In this document: piece by piece, positions 1-7,686 of the stretch
How the letters are laid out: each line of letters starts with the position of its first letter
Numbering within the stretch: the stretch's first letter is position 1
Assembly: GCF_004340875.1 (NCBI RefSeq)
Contig: NZ_SLXQ01000026.1
Location: 1 to 44,995, forward strand
Source of the DNA: Tamaricihabitans halophyticus
GTDB taxonomy: Bacteria; Actinomycetota; Actinomycetes; Mycobacteriales; Pseudonocardiaceae
Length of the DNA stretch: 44,995 bases
Direction: 5' to 3'
Made by a program: the position numbers and the translations under genes
Notes under the pieces: model-generated
The model's database searches: none
Told to the model about the DNA's origin: nothing
The model's input: only the letters and a program-made list of their open reading frames with translations

Positions 1-2
1 CG

Positions 3-56
3 CTCAACGCCTTCGCGATCGCCTTCGAAGGCCGCATCACCCCAACCGGAAACTAA
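3..56 (+). mobile_element. C-terminal tail of a transposase (partial)
   Basis: The open frame entering from the left edge ends in LNAFAIAFEGRITPTGN and a TAA stop. This wording recalls the C-termini of actinobacterial transposases, most like the IS256/Mutator group. Only 17 residues are visible, so the family is a guess and no terminal inverted repeat can be tested. It would mean the left side of the window begins inside an insertion sequence. Confidence 0.4.
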
Positions 57-80
57 CCAATGCCAAGCCGGATCCACCGT

Positions 81-728
81 TCATCGGACACTCCCATCGC
101 CGACCGTGCCCGGCTCGCGGGTGCCGAGCGTCCCACGGCGACTAGGTGATGGATGTACGGCATCCATGCTCATGTCGAGCAGTGTGGCAAGCTCTCGGTG
201 CTCGTCAGGTGCCAGCCATTGCGCTTGTGCGGTGTGCAGGCAGGCGATCGCCGCCGCGGCAAGGGCTTGTGCGCTAAGTGATCTGTCGCCGGTGGCGTCG
301 GCCGGAAGGCGGGTTTCGAGAGCTGTGGCGATCTCCGTCTGCCATGCGGTGTGTTTGCCTTGTTGGAGGCTGGGGCGTTCGAGCATGAGCCTGCCCAGGG
401 CTTCAGCGTTCGGGTCCGTACCTGCTTGGTCGAGTAATGGGTCGAAGGCGCGGCGCAGGGCGTCCCATGGCGACTCGCTCAGTGGCCGCTTGGCGAGTGT
501 ATGGCCGATCGCCTGGCCGATGGAGGCGAGTGCTCCGGCAAACACCTCGTCCTTGCTAGCGAAATAGCGGAAGTAACTACGCCTGGAGATGCCCGCGGCC
601 TGTGCGATCTCCTCGACCGTGGTCACCTCGAACCCCTGGCTCAGGAACAGTCTCATCGCCGCATCGATCAACTCGGCGCGCACAGCGCGCCGAGTCCGTT
701 CCCGAAGTGACACGTCTCTTTCCCTCAC
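81..728 (-). CDS. TetR/AcrR family transcriptional regulator
   Basis: Probable one-component repressor of 215 residues. The N-terminal helix-turn-helix is clear: RTRRAVRAELIDAAMRLF, then VTTVEEIAQAAGISRRSYFRYF at about residues 37-58, followed by a variable all-helical ligand domain. Translation starts at GTG (726-728); an ATG a few bases upstream is closed by a stop. The gene is divergent from the SDR gene at 809, and the 80-bp gap carries inverted repeats, so it most likely controls that SDR and itself. The last ~25 residues are low-complexity and may not be structured. The ligand cannot be read from sequence. Confidence 0.9.
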   Translation of the reverse strand: MRERDVSLRERTRRAVRAELIDAAMRLFLSQGFEVTTVEEIAQAAGISRRSYFRYFASKDEVFAGALASIGQAIGHTLAKRPLSESPWDALRRAFDPLLDQAGTDPNAEALGRLMLERPSLQQGKHTAWQTEIATALETRLPADATGDRSLSAQALAAAAIACLHTAQAQWLAPDEHRELATLLDMSMDAVHPSPSRRGTLGTREPGTVGDGSVR

Positions 729-758
729 CCCGTCATGCTAGCCTGTCTGAGACATGTG

Positions 759-794
759 TGGCACCCGAGTGTCACTAGTAGCACTAACGTGCCA
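759..794. promoter_or_regulatory. Candidate TetR operator between divergent genes
   Basis: TGGCAC (759-764) and GTGCCA (789-794) form an inverted repeat around a perfect small palindrome AGTG-T-CACT (768-776). It lies between the TetR start at 728 and the SDR start at 809, where a shared repressor site is expected. Assignment to the adjacent TetR is inference. Confidence 0.45.
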
Positions 795-808
795 TATGAG
801 GTGAGATC

Positions 809-1660
809 ATGACTAGAAAGACGATCGTCATCACGGGCGGTTCCGATGGGATCGGGGCAGAGGCGGCGCGGCAGATCGCGCGTGCACGACCCGAGAGCAG
901 GCTCATCATTGTGGGACGATCGGCCCAGAAGACCGCGGCCGTTGCCCGCGAGGTTGGGGCAGCGGCTTACTTCGTCGCGGACTACACGCGGTTGGACGAT
1001 GTGCGACGCCTAGCCGCGGACATTCGAGGCTCAGTCGATCAGATCGATGCCCTAGCGAACAACGCCGGAGGCGTCTTTGGTGAACGTACCGTGACCGTTG
1101 ATGGCAACGAGAAAACCTTCCAGGTCAACCTTCTCGCCCCATTCCTGCTCACGCATCTGCTCCTAGATTCACTGCGGGCAGGGGAGGGCGCCGTGGTCAA
1201 CACGTCGAGTGCCTCGGCGAAGCTCGTGGGAAGGGTCGATGTCGACGACCTCAACCACGAGAAGACCTATGCGCCGATGCGGGCCTACGGCGATGCGAAA
1301 CTTGCGAACATCCTGTTCGCGCGAGGCATGCATACCCAATATCAGTCGACGGGGATCAACGCAGTCGCATTCGATCCCGGCAACGTTCGCACCAGTTTCG
1401 GAGCGGAGAACAACGACCTGCTCACCCGACTGTTGTATCGGACCCCGCTGTCACGGTTGGCGTTGATCTCACCAGAAAAGGGCGGAGCGAACCTCGCGTA
1501 CTTCCTGACTGGCACCCCCGGCAGCGACTGGGTGCCGGGGCGTTTTTACGCACAACAGAAGCTCGCGAAACCGCGACAGACCAACAAGCAAGTCAACGAC
1601 GAGACACTCATCGACCGGTTCTGGCGCCAAACGGCCCAACTCGCTGGGGTAAAGCTCTGA
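809..1660 (+). CDS. SDR family NAD(P)-dependent oxidoreductase (retinol dehydrogenase-like)
   Basis: Short-chain dehydrogenase of 283 residues, longer than the ~250-residue classical type and similar to retinol dehydrogenase/WW-domain oxidoreductase-like SDRs. Seen: cofactor motif TGGSDGIG near residue 9, NNAGG near 89, serine in NTSSAS, and YGDAK supplying the catalytic Tyr and Lys. The late NVRTSFG segment is the usual PG-x-V-x-T region. The start is ATG with GAGGTGAG just upstream. It is divergent from a TetR gene whose presumed operator lies in its promoter, so it is probably induced by the TetR ligand. The substrate, an alcohol or ketone, is unknown. Confidence 0.88.
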   Translation: MTRKTIVITGGSDGIGAEAARQIARARPESRLIIVGRSAQKTAAVAREVGAAAYFVADYTRLDDVRRLAADIRGSVDQIDALANNAGGVFGERTVTVDGNEKTFQVNLLAPFLLTHLLLDSLRAGEGAVVNTSSASAKLVGRVDVDDLNHEKTYAPMRAYGDAKLANILFARGMHTQYQSTGINAVAFDPGNVRTSFGAENNDLLTRLLYRTPLSRLALISPEKGGANLAYFLTGTPGSDWVPGRFYAQQKLAKPRQTNKQVNDETLIDRFWRQTAQLAGVKL

Positions 1661-1695
1661 GTCACGGGTTGATGGCGGCCGACGGCGGGTACTGA

Positions 1696-1770
1696 TTATC
1701 TCGATTGCGGCTGTCCCCAATCGTTCAATGATGTCGTGATGCTGCTGATTAGTCGGACGAAGCTTCTGTC
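1696..1770 (-). pseudogene. Relic of a TetR gene 3' end
   Basis: Positions 1713-1770 match 3933-3990 at 53 of 58 bases by eye. On the minus strand this encodes DRSFVRLISSITTSLNDWG, against DRSFTRLIMSITTSLNDWG at the end of the TetR protein encoded at 3925-4494; here the frame runs a few codons further to a TAA at 1696-1698. Similarity stops abruptly upstream. It is the stub of a lost duplicate gene. Confidence 0.75.
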
Positions 1771-1814
1771 GCCCCGTCGATGCGGTGTTCGCAAAGCGAA
1801 TCGCGACCCAGCCG

Positions 1815-1847
1815 ATCTGTCGCGTCACGGATCGGAGAGTGGGTTCG
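1815..1847. repeat. Decayed copy of the XRE-cupin gene 3' end
   Basis: This 33-bp stretch aligns with 6893-6926, which holds the last codons and 3' flank of the XRE-cupin gene; the shared core is ATCTGTCGCGTCAC, followed by a matching segment with one base missing. It lies 45 bp from the TetR stub. The match is short, so the relationship is likely but not proven. Confidence 0.45.
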
Positions 1848-2140
1848 CGGTGTCAAATTGACCGACCTGGGGCACTGAAATCGATTTCTACTGCCGCAAT
1901 TCGCAGGCGTCGGCGTCATCGTCGTCTTGGAGAGTGCTCGAAACAAGCTGCCGTAAGCAGCGCCCATAGCGGTCGACCGGCAGATATGACAGCTCCCGCA
2001 ATCGCTGCTGCGTGTTGGCTAGATCCAGGTCAATGCTCAGCTCCAGTGCCCATCCCACACTGTCCCGGTCGTGAATCTGGCCGCATTCACCCGGTGGAGT
2101 AGAACGCCGCCACGATCGCACGCGATGGGCAGCCACTGGT
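1848..2140. other. Gene-free stretch
   Basis: No convincing gene. A minus-strand frame (1888-2202) stays open and has some protein-like segments such as VDRYGRCLRQLVSS, but it has no recognisable family and no ribosome site. Given the relics on its left, this is probably decayed coding DNA. Confidence 0.4.
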
Positions 2141-2398
2141 TTAGAAACCGGGACAGCGGGGCGTTGGCGTGCGCAGCCTGTTTCTGAACCCTCCCACGGC
2201 ACACAGATGACTGGTTACCGCGACAAGAGCAACCGTGGCTGTCCGACCACGGAACACAAGGCCGTCAGGGCTGCGACGATAGACCCTGGCGCAAGTGTTC
2301 TCGGATCTCGATAACCCGGGCAGATCGCCGCGGTCCGGCAGGTGCATCGTCGTCGCCAGTGCAAACGCGAGCCCGATCAATGGTCGGCGATCACTCAT
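2141..2398 (-). CDS. Possible small protein, translationally coupled
   Basis: An 85-codon frame starts at the ATG that overlaps the stop region of the lipoprotein gene (stop at 2391-2393, ATG at 2396-2398). The product begins MSDRRPLIGLAFALATT, a moderately hydrophobic start, and is otherwise unrecognised. The overlap suggests coupling, but the C-terminal half looks like non-coding translation (RLRTPTPRCPGF). It may be a truncated gene or chance. Confidence 0.25.
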   Translation of the reverse strand: MSDRRPLIGLAFALATTMHLPDRGDLPGLSRSENTCARVYRRSPDGLVFRGRTATVALVAVTSHLCAVGGFRNRLRTPTPRCPGF

Positions 2399-2834
2399 CG
2401 CCTTCCGTAGCACGCCGGTGCGCCAGACTGCCCTCGCGGTAGAAGACGTAGCCCGCGTGGTGCAACACGTCGCCGTCGAACTCGCCGTCGGCGCTGAACC
2501 CGGTGTCATCGCGGTACTCGATGCGGTCACCGGTGATCCAGTACCGGCCGGTGTAGGCGCTCTGGCGGTTGCCGCGCGCCTCGTCGTACCGGCCATCAGG
2601 CAGGAGCTCCTGCCTGATGTGTCCATCGGCGGTGACCCACATGCCCACATAGGGATGCTCGGCTGCCCACTCCGAGCCTCCCGAACGGGAGGTGGCTGAG
2701 TCGTTCATCGTCTCCTCGGACCTGGATGCTTCCGCCATGGTGGGCGTGTCGTCGCGCTCTGGCGAGTTGTCGGCACACGCGGCCGCCAGGAACGCGGCGA
2801 GGCACACTGCCACAGAACCGAGAATAGTCTTCAT
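2391..2834 (-). CDS. Atu4866-domain lipoprotein
   Basis: Predicted exported lipoprotein of 147 residues. The start at 2834 gives a classic signal sequence, MKTILGSVAVCLAAFLAAAC, with Cys20 as the likely lipidation site; the residue at -3 is Ala, so the lipobox is not ideal. A Ser/Glu-rich linker follows, then from about residue 60 a compact domain with HPYVGMWVTADGHIRQELLP, GRYDEARG, YTGRYWI and DDTGF, which matches the Atu4866 family (small beta-barrel proteins). An in-frame extension to 3212 exists but overlaps the next gene and looks non-coding, so it was dropped. The biochemical role of the family is unknown. Recognition is from memory of the family, not a search. Confidence 0.75.
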   Translation of the reverse strand: MKTILGSVAVCLAAFLAAACADNSPERDDTPTMAEASRSEETMNDSATSRSGGSEWAAEHPYVGMWVTADGHIRQELLPDGRYDEARGNRQSAYTGRYWITGDRIEYRDDTGFSADGEFDGDVLHHAGYVFYREGSLAHRRATEGDE

Positions 2835-2970
2835 GCCTCGACCATGGCTCGGATCGCCGACGTCTCCCAGGACGCACACAACCTGGGAGCACCACACCCG
2901 GGATGCCGATGAGTGTCGTGGACATCGCGCACCCGCAGGCAGTTCGCGGTGAGGTCTATTCGTTGGCGTA

Positions 2971-3741
2971 TCAAGGCCGTTGCGTTGTGGGGCGGATGAC
3001 GATTTCGTTGACGTCAGTGCCGTCGCTGGCGTTGATGGCGTAGCTGATCCCTTGGGCGATGGCCACAGGAGGCAGGGTGTTGGCGCGGTATTGGCGCATT
3101 GCCTCACGCGTTTCCGGGTCGGAGATCGAGTCGGCGAGTTCCGATTCGGTGACGCCTGGGGTGACGGTGGTGACCCGCAGCCATGGTTCGGATTCGACGC
3201 GCAGCCCTTCACTGATAGCCCATGCGGCGTATTTGCTGGCGCAGTAGACCGCCGCGGTCGGCAGTACTTCGTGCGCGCCGGTGGAGGCCACGGTGATGAT
3301 CTGTCCGCTCCTTTGCCGGCGCATCACCGGCTGTGCCGCGGTGATCCCGTGCAGCACGCCGCGGATGTTGACGTCGATCATGCTGTTCCACTCCTCGACG
3401 CGTGCCTGTTCAAGCGGTGAGAGGGGCATGATTCCAGCGTTGTTGATCAGCACATCGAGTCGCCCGAACCGTTCGACGGCGTAGTCGACGGCAGCTCGTA
3501 CGCTGCTGAGGTCGGTGACATCCAGCGAGGCGGCGACTGCGGTGCCCCCCTGACGGCTGATCTGCGAGACCAGCGCTTCCAACCGTTCTTGACGACGTGC
3601 GCCGAGAACTACGGTGTGTCCCTGTTCGGCCAGGTGTAGGGCGGTTGCTGAGCCGATACCGCTGGAGGCTCCGGTAATCAGCACTGTCTTGGGGTCCGTC
3701 TGTCGCGGTGATGTGCCGGGTTCGCTGATGTCGCTGTTCAT
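2971..3741 (-). CDS. SDR family oxidoreductase
   Basis: Classical short-chain dehydrogenase of 256 residues from the ATG at 3739-3741. Motifs in order: TGASSGIG near residue 22, NNAGIM near 98, ITVAS with the catalytic Ser, and YCASK with Tyr and Lys; the segment TPGVTESELADSI follows. The family reduces or oxidises small carbonyl compounds with NAD(P)H. An upstream extension to 3861 reads like non-coding translation. It is on the same strand as, and downstream of, the TetR gene at 3925-4494 with a 183-bp gap, so it may have its own promoter. Confidence 0.88.
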   Translation of the reverse strand: MNSDISEPGTSPRQTDPKTVLITGASSGIGSATALHLAEQGHTVVLGARRQERLEALVSQISRQGGTAVAASLDVTDLSSVRAAVDYAVERFGRLDVLINNAGIMPLSPLEQARVEEWNSMIDVNIRGVLHGITAAQPVMRRQRSGQIITVASTGAHEVLPTAAVYCASKYAAWAISEGLRVESEPWLRVTTVTPGVTESELADSISDPETREAMRQYRANTLPPVAIAQGISYAINASDGTDVNEIVIRPTTQRP

Positions 3742-3924
3742 GCTGGTACTCCGGGTTCTTGGTGACGTGCCGGGCGATTGCCCTGTGTATGCGAACCCCA
3801 AGATTTCCCGCAGGTGACGAATCCGGCCAGGCCCTGATGAGCCTGGGTGTGGCAGGGCCACGCGACACCGTTCGATGAGGCGCTTGTCGAGCTGACCTCC
3901 CTTCCGTGGCTCGAGTCCGCTCGG

Positions 3925-4494
3925 TTAGGACCGTCCCCAATCGTTCAATGATGTCGTGATGCTCATGATGAGTCGGGTGAAGCTTCTGTCCAGGTTTCGG
4001 GGTAGCTGGAAGGCGTTGGTGGTCTCCAGGTCGACGAAGCCGTGCAGCGACGATCGCAGGAAGCGAGTGGCGTCGATGAGGTCATCCCCGTCGAGCCGGT
4101 AGCCCGCGAGAATCGTGTAGAGCACGTTGACCAGCGTGGCGGAGACTTCTTCGTCGTCTTTGTCGCCGGGTGCGGGTGCCCGCATGGTCAACGGGTACTG
4201 GCCAGGATGGGTCTTCGCCCATTGCCGGTAGGCGATGGAGATGCCGTGGACCGCCTCCTCGCGTGCCTTGCCGATGGCGGCTTCCCCGAGAACGGTAGCG
4301 AGTTCAGCTTTGGCGTGCAGCATGATTCCGCGGCGAAGCCCTGTCGCCCCTTCGATGTGCTTGTACAACGAGGGCGGCCGCACTCCCAGGTGTTCAGCCA
4401 CGGCCGCGATACCTAGCTCTTTCCCTGGCTGCTGATCGAGCATCTTGGCCGCGGACTCGATCACTGCCCGGGTACTCAGACCGGCTCTAGGCAT
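3925..4494 (-). CDS. TetR family regulator with WHG/TetR_C_13-type C-terminus
   Basis: Repressor of 189 residues. The HTH is ELGIAAVAEHLGVRPPSLYKHI near residues 25-46; the C-terminal part (GDDLIDATRFLRSSLHGFVDLE) matches the WHG-type ligand domain common in actinobacterial regulators. The ATG at 4494 overlaps the hydrolase stop (4487-4489), so the two genes are translationally coupled and form one operon. The palindrome at the hydrolase start (5318-5335) is the probable binding site, giving autoregulation. The 3' end of this gene has a decayed second copy at 1696-1770. Confidence 0.9.
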   Translation of the reverse strand: MPRAGLSTRAVIESAAKMLDQQPGKELGIAAVAEHLGVRPPSLYKHIEGATGLRRGIMLHAKAELATVLGEAAIGKAREEAVHGISIAYRQWAKTHPGQYPLTMRAPAPGDKDDEEVSATLVNVLYTILAGYRLDGDDLIDATRFLRSSLHGFVDLETTNAFQLPRNLDRSFTRLIMSITTSLNDWGRS

Positions 4495-5323
4495 GGCGGT
4501 GCACGTTGCGCAGAAATCCGATGATGGCGTCCCCCGTAGTCCGTGGTTGTTGCGCATGTGGGTAGTGACCAGCATTGTCGACGATCGCTATGGCACTTCC
4601 CAGGGCGTTGCTGACCCAGGACGCCTCGGCGGCTGGGTCAGCGAAATCGGGATCCTGGTGGCCCATCACCACCAGGGAGGGTGCCTGCACGCCGCCCAGC
4701 GCGTGCTCGGCGTGCTCGTGGTCGGCGCGGGTGGTGAGCTTGAAAGCTTTGGTGTAGCCAGGGCGCTTCATCGCGGCCAGTACGGTTTTCCGGTAATGCT
4801 CGAAATCGTCAGGTTTACGTCCACTGTAGAGTGTTGGTAGATAGGCGTTCCACATCGCGCGAGCCCACGGCCCGCCCAGTGCGACTCGGAGTAGCAGTCG
4901 TTGGAATGTCGACACGTGCGTCGGGTTCCGAACGAACGGGCCAATCAACACGAGTGCCTCGGTCAGCTCAGGATGCTCGGCCGCGGCGATCACCGCCGAG
5001 GCCGCCGACATCGAGTTTCCGACGACGACGGCAGGCGAACCAACATGGCGCAACAGCGCCGCGATGTCCGATGCGGTCTCGACGTCGCCGTAGGAGTCGA
5101 AGGTCGGATCACTGTCCCCGTGTCCCCGGAGGTCTACCGCGGCGACCTGGTATCCGGCTTCCACCAGTTGGGGCGCCAGAAAGCGGTAGGACGAACGCAG
5201 CTCGCCCATCCCGGGAAGCAACAGGACGAGTGGTCCTTCGCCCTGAAGATCGTATGCGATCCGGCCGCCGTCAACGGTGAGGTACCGGGGGTCCTGCTTC
5301 CTGCCTGAAGCCGTGTTTACCAT
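4487..5323 (-). CDS. Alpha/beta hydrolase
   Basis: Serine hydrolase of 278 residues. Seen: LLLPGMGELRSSY as the oxyanion-loop region, DLRGHGDS, nucleophile elbow GNSMSA with Ser104, an Asp in GHQDPDFADP, and the catalytic His in NAGHYPHAQ. The elbow has Asn-Ser-Met, the usual form for esterases and C-C bond hydrolases. The ATG is at 5321-5323 inside a palindrome, with a possible -10 element only a few bases upstream, so the message may be leaderless. It heads a two-gene operon with the TetR gene. The substrate is unknown. Confidence 0.9.
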   Translation of the reverse strand: MVNTASGRKQDPRYLTVDGGRIAYDLQGEGPLVLLLPGMGELRSSYRFLAPQLVEAGYQVAAVDLRGHGDSDPTFDSYGDVETASDIAALLRHVGSPAVVVGNSMSAASAVIAAAEHPELTEALVLIGPFVRNPTHVSTFQRLLLRVALGGPWARAMWNAYLPTLYSGRKPDDFEHYRKTVLAAMKRPGYTKAFKLTTRADHEHAEHALGGVQAPSLVVMGHQDPDFADPAAEASWVSNALGSAIAIVDNAGHYPHAQQPRTTGDAIIGFLRNVHRHA

Positions 5324-5335
5324 AAGGCTATGGTA
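5318..5335. promoter_or_regulatory. Operator palindrome over a start codon
   Basis: TACCATA-AGGC-TATGGTA is a perfect inverted repeat with 7-bp arms and a 4-bp spacer. Its left arm contains the start codon of the minus-strand hydrolase gene. Read on that strand, TACCAT (5330-5335) could be a -10 box about 7 bp from the ATG. This is probably the binding site of the TetR protein encoded second in the operon. Confidence 0.65.
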
Positions 5336-5395
5336 ATTAGCTAAATGGTGAATGTCAATATCCGCCGTCGAGCTGGCAGAGTTTGCGTACTGGCC

Positions 5396-6265
5396 TCATT
5401 TGTTCAATGTGGACTCAAGGAACGTGTGGATGTGGGCGGCGACTTCGTCGAGATGGGATTCGAGCAGGAAATGTCCGCCAGGTAGTAGTTTGATGTGGGC
5501 GTTGGGTAGATCCCGGGTGAACGCAGTGGCACCGGCTGGTCCGAAGATCTCATCGTTTTCGCCCCAGACGGCCAGAAGCGGAACCTGCGATGCGCGGAAG
5601 TATTCGTGCAGCCTGGGGTATAGCGGTGGGTTGGTGGCGTAATCGCGGAAGAGTTGGAGCTGGACGAGGTCATTGCCTGGCCGTGAGATCAGCGCGACGT
5701 CGTGCTCCCATGTGTCTGGATCCACCAGCTTCGGGTCGGGTACGCCGTGCACGTACTGCCATTTGATGGCGTCGAAGCTCAGAGCAACACGGATGGCGCT
5801 CTCGGTCTGCTCGTTCTGATTCTCGGCGTATGCCCAGACGTCGGCCCAAAAACCGTCGACGAAGCCTTCGTCGTAGGCGTTGCCGTTCTGACTGATGATC
5901 GCCGTGATTGCCGACGGGTTCTCCAACGCCAGTCGCCATCCGATGGGGGCGCCGTAGTCCTGCACATAGATCGCATAGCGCGTGATGTTCAGGTTTGCCA
6001 GCAGCGCGGCGGTGAGCTGGGCGAGCCTGTCGAAGGTGTAGGCGAAGTGCTGGATGCTGGGTGCGTCCGAGAAGCCGAAGCCCAGGTGATCCGGTGCTAC
6101 CACGTGATATTGCTCGGCGAGCAGCGGGATGAGTCGACGGAACATGAATGAGCTTGTCGGGTAGCCGTGCAGCAGCACAATCGTCGGTGCATCGCTGGGG
6201 CCTGCCTCGCGGTAGAAAATCCGGTGTCCGTCGACCTCGGCGAACTGGTGATGGATTGCAGTCAT
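5396..6265 (-). CDS. Alpha/beta hydrolase of the epoxide hydrolase/haloalkane dehalogenase type
   Basis: Hydrolase of 289 residues. The nucleophile position holds Asp103 in VQDYGAP, as in epoxide hydrolases and haloalkane dehalogenases, instead of Ser. HGYPTSS (33-39) forms the oxyanion region, DHLGFGFSD follows, WGENDEIFG carries the probable acid, and PGGHFLLE carries the catalytic His at about 265. A cap domain of about 70 residues sits between. These enzymes attack epoxides or alkyl halides through an aspartyl-ester intermediate; which applies here is not decidable. It faces a CGNR zinc-finger gene (6357) that may regulate it. Confidence 0.85.
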   Translation of the reverse strand: MTAIHHQFAEVDGHRIFYREAGPSDAPTIVLLHGYPTSSFMFRRLIPLLAEQYHVVAPDHLGFGFSDAPSIQHFAYTFDRLAQLTAALLANLNITRYAIYVQDYGAPIGWRLALENPSAITAIISQNGNAYDEGFVDGFWADVWAYAENQNEQTESAIRVALSFDAIKWQYVHGVPDPKLVDPDTWEHDVALISRPGNDLVQLQLFRDYATNPPLYPRLHEYFRASQVPLLAVWGENDEIFGPAGATAFTRDLPNAHIKLLPGGHFLLESHLDEVAAHIHTFLESTLNK

Positions 6266-6322
6266 CAGCCTAACCTTCTAGATATATGTTTGATGGTTAT
6301 ACGGACAGTCGACCAGCGGAGT

Positions 6323-6355
6323 GCTAACCTGTCAAGTGAACGCAAGGGGGTTAGC
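6323..6355 (+). promoter_or_regulatory. Inverted repeat overlapping the ribosome site of the CGNR gene
   Basis: GCTAACC (6323-6329) and GGTTAGC (6349-6355) are perfect 7-bp arms separated by 19 bases. The right arm overlaps the end of the AAGGGGG ribosome site (6344-6350) and ends just before the GTG at 6357. It can be an operator or an RNA hairpin limiting translation; the sequence alone does not decide. Confidence 0.5.
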
Positions 6356-6356
6356 T

Positions 6357-6872
6357 GTGAATTCGGTGACACGTGAAGACGAAGATTTGCTGTTGGAGCT
6401 GCTGAACACCACGCCTGTGGTGGGCAACGAGCGGGTCGATCACCTTGCTGATTCACCTACGGCTGAGAACTGGGCGAGAGCGCAGGGTGGCGCCGGTACG
6501 GCCGGCGAGATCAGGTCGCTGCGGAGCGTCCGTGGCGCGATCCAAGATGTCACCCGTGGTAGGTCGCCAGCACAGGTCCTTGCGAGGCAGCTTGAACGGA
6601 TCGCGCTACGTCCCCGATTGCACGAGGGATCGCTCACGTGGGAGTTGGACGTGCCGGCAGACGAGACCCTCGCGGCACGAGCACTGCTTGCGTGGGCGAC
6701 GATCAACGAGCGTGCTCCCGGTCGACTCCGTCCTTGCGCCAACTCCGAATGCTGCCGGTTTCTCCTCGACCGCAGCAGGGCCAACACCGCCCAATGGTGC
6801 TCGATGGCGATTTGTGGCAACCGATTCAAGGCCCGCCGTCATTACCGGCGTACCCGGTCGGCTAGCGACTAG
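6357..6872 (+). CDS. CGNR zinc-finger regulator with ABATE-type domain
   Basis: Protein of 171 residues. The C-terminus carries the CGNR zinc finger: CANSECCRFLLDRS, then WCSMAICGNRFKARRHYRR, giving two Cys pairs and the signature tetrapeptide followed by basic residues that should contact DNA. The N-terminal ~110 residues fit the ABATE ligand-binding-like domain usual in this family. I chose GTG 6357, which has AAGGGGG upstream, over the ATG at 6321, which would put the inverted repeat inside the coding region. It is divergent from the hydrolase at 5396-6265 across 91 bp and is its likely regulator. Confidence 0.85.
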   Translation: MNSVTREDEDLLLELLNTTPVVGNERVDHLADSPTAENWARAQGGAGTAGEIRSLRSVRGAIQDVTRGRSPAQVLARQLERIALRPRLHEGSLTWELDVPADETLAARALLAWATINERAPGRLRPCANSECCRFLLDRSRANTAQWCSMAICGNRFKARRHYRRTRSASD

Positions 6873-6902
6873 GGAAGCCGCGCATTTGGTGAATCTGTCG
6901 CG

Positions 6903-7505
6903 TCACAGGTCGGTGAGGTGGATTCGTTCGCCTTGGTGGCCGTAGATGGCGATGATTTCGGCTGGTTGATCGTCACGGGCATTGGCGATCCAGTGTGGAG
7001 TCATCGTGTCGAACTCGGCGGCCTCGCCGGTTTTGAGCAGGGTTCGCTGGTCGGCGAGAACGAGGTTGACCGAGCCGTCGAGGACGTAGAGCCACTCGCG
7101 TCCGGGGTGAGTGTTGTAGTGCGGAGGCCGAGACTTCGAGATCGGTTTATAGATCACTTTGAAGGCTTGGAGACCACCAGCGCGCACGCCGAGTGGGATG
7201 AAGGTCAAACCGTGCTTACGGACCGCTTTGAGATGCACGCGTGGATCACCGACACGAGGCGCCGCCACAAGTTCATCCAACGGCAGACCGTAAACCCGCG
7301 CCAAAGGGAGGAGCTGTTCAAGCCCGGGGCGGACTAGACCACGTTCGAGCCGAGAGATCGTACTTATCGAGATTCCGCTGCGGTTGGCTAGTTCAGCCAG
7401 ATTCAATCCCAGTGCTTGGCGGAATCCGCGCAGCCGAGAACCAACCGCGTCGAGGACCTCATCGTCATCCATGTATCGCTCCGGCCGTCGTTCCTCGCCA
7501 TACAT
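6903..7505 (-). CDS. XRE family regulator with cupin sensor domain
   Basis: Protein of 200 residues. Residues about 17-72 form an XRE/HTH_3 domain (LAELANRSGISISTISRLERG). Residues about 95-200 form a small cupin: PPHYNTHPGREWLYVLDGSVNLVL, then TMTPHWIANA. The architecture is that of the SutR/PuuR-like group, in which the cupin binds a small ligand. Upstream lie two matching palindromes (7525-7560), probably its own operators and shared with the methyltransferase gene on the other side. Its 3' end has a likely decayed copy at 1815-1847. Confidence 0.92.
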   Translation of the reverse strand: MYGEERRPERYMDDDEVLDAVGSRLRGFRQALGLNLAELANRSGISISTISRLERGLVRPGLEQLLPLARVYGLPLDELVAAPRVGDPRVHLKAVRKHGLTFIPLGVRAGGLQAFKVIYKPISKSRPPHYNTHPGREWLYVLDGSVNLVLADQRTLLKTGEAAEFDTMTPHWIANARDDQPAEIIAIYGHQGERIHLTDL

Positions 7506-7524
7506 CCTGGCCGTGTGGGATCGA

Positions 7525-7560
7525 TTTGCAGTTCTGCAAAGACGTTAGCAATTTCGCAAG
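7525..7560. promoter_or_regulatory. Two XRE operators in helical register
   Basis: TTTGCA-GTTC-TGCAAA (7525-7540) is a perfect palindrome. TTAGCA-ATTT-CGCAAG (7545-7560) is a diverged copy of the same design. Their centres are 20 bp apart, about two turns of DNA, so two dimers would bind one face. They sit between the XRE-cupin start (7505) and the methyltransferase. Confidence 0.7.
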
Positions 7561-7686
7561 TCCTGGTGCAATCCTCACTGATGTCACGGCAAGGCGGGGA
7601 ACCGCGATGATCGACGAGGGGTTCAGCTATGCGTCACGAAATTCCGGCGGAGTTCTGGGAAAATCTCTACGCTTCCAGATCAACTC

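Noticed and set aside
2141-3212. Long minus-strand frame extending the lipoprotein upstream to 3212
   Set aside because: The extra 126 codons overlap the SDR gene and look non-coding; the signal peptide at 2834 fixes the true start.
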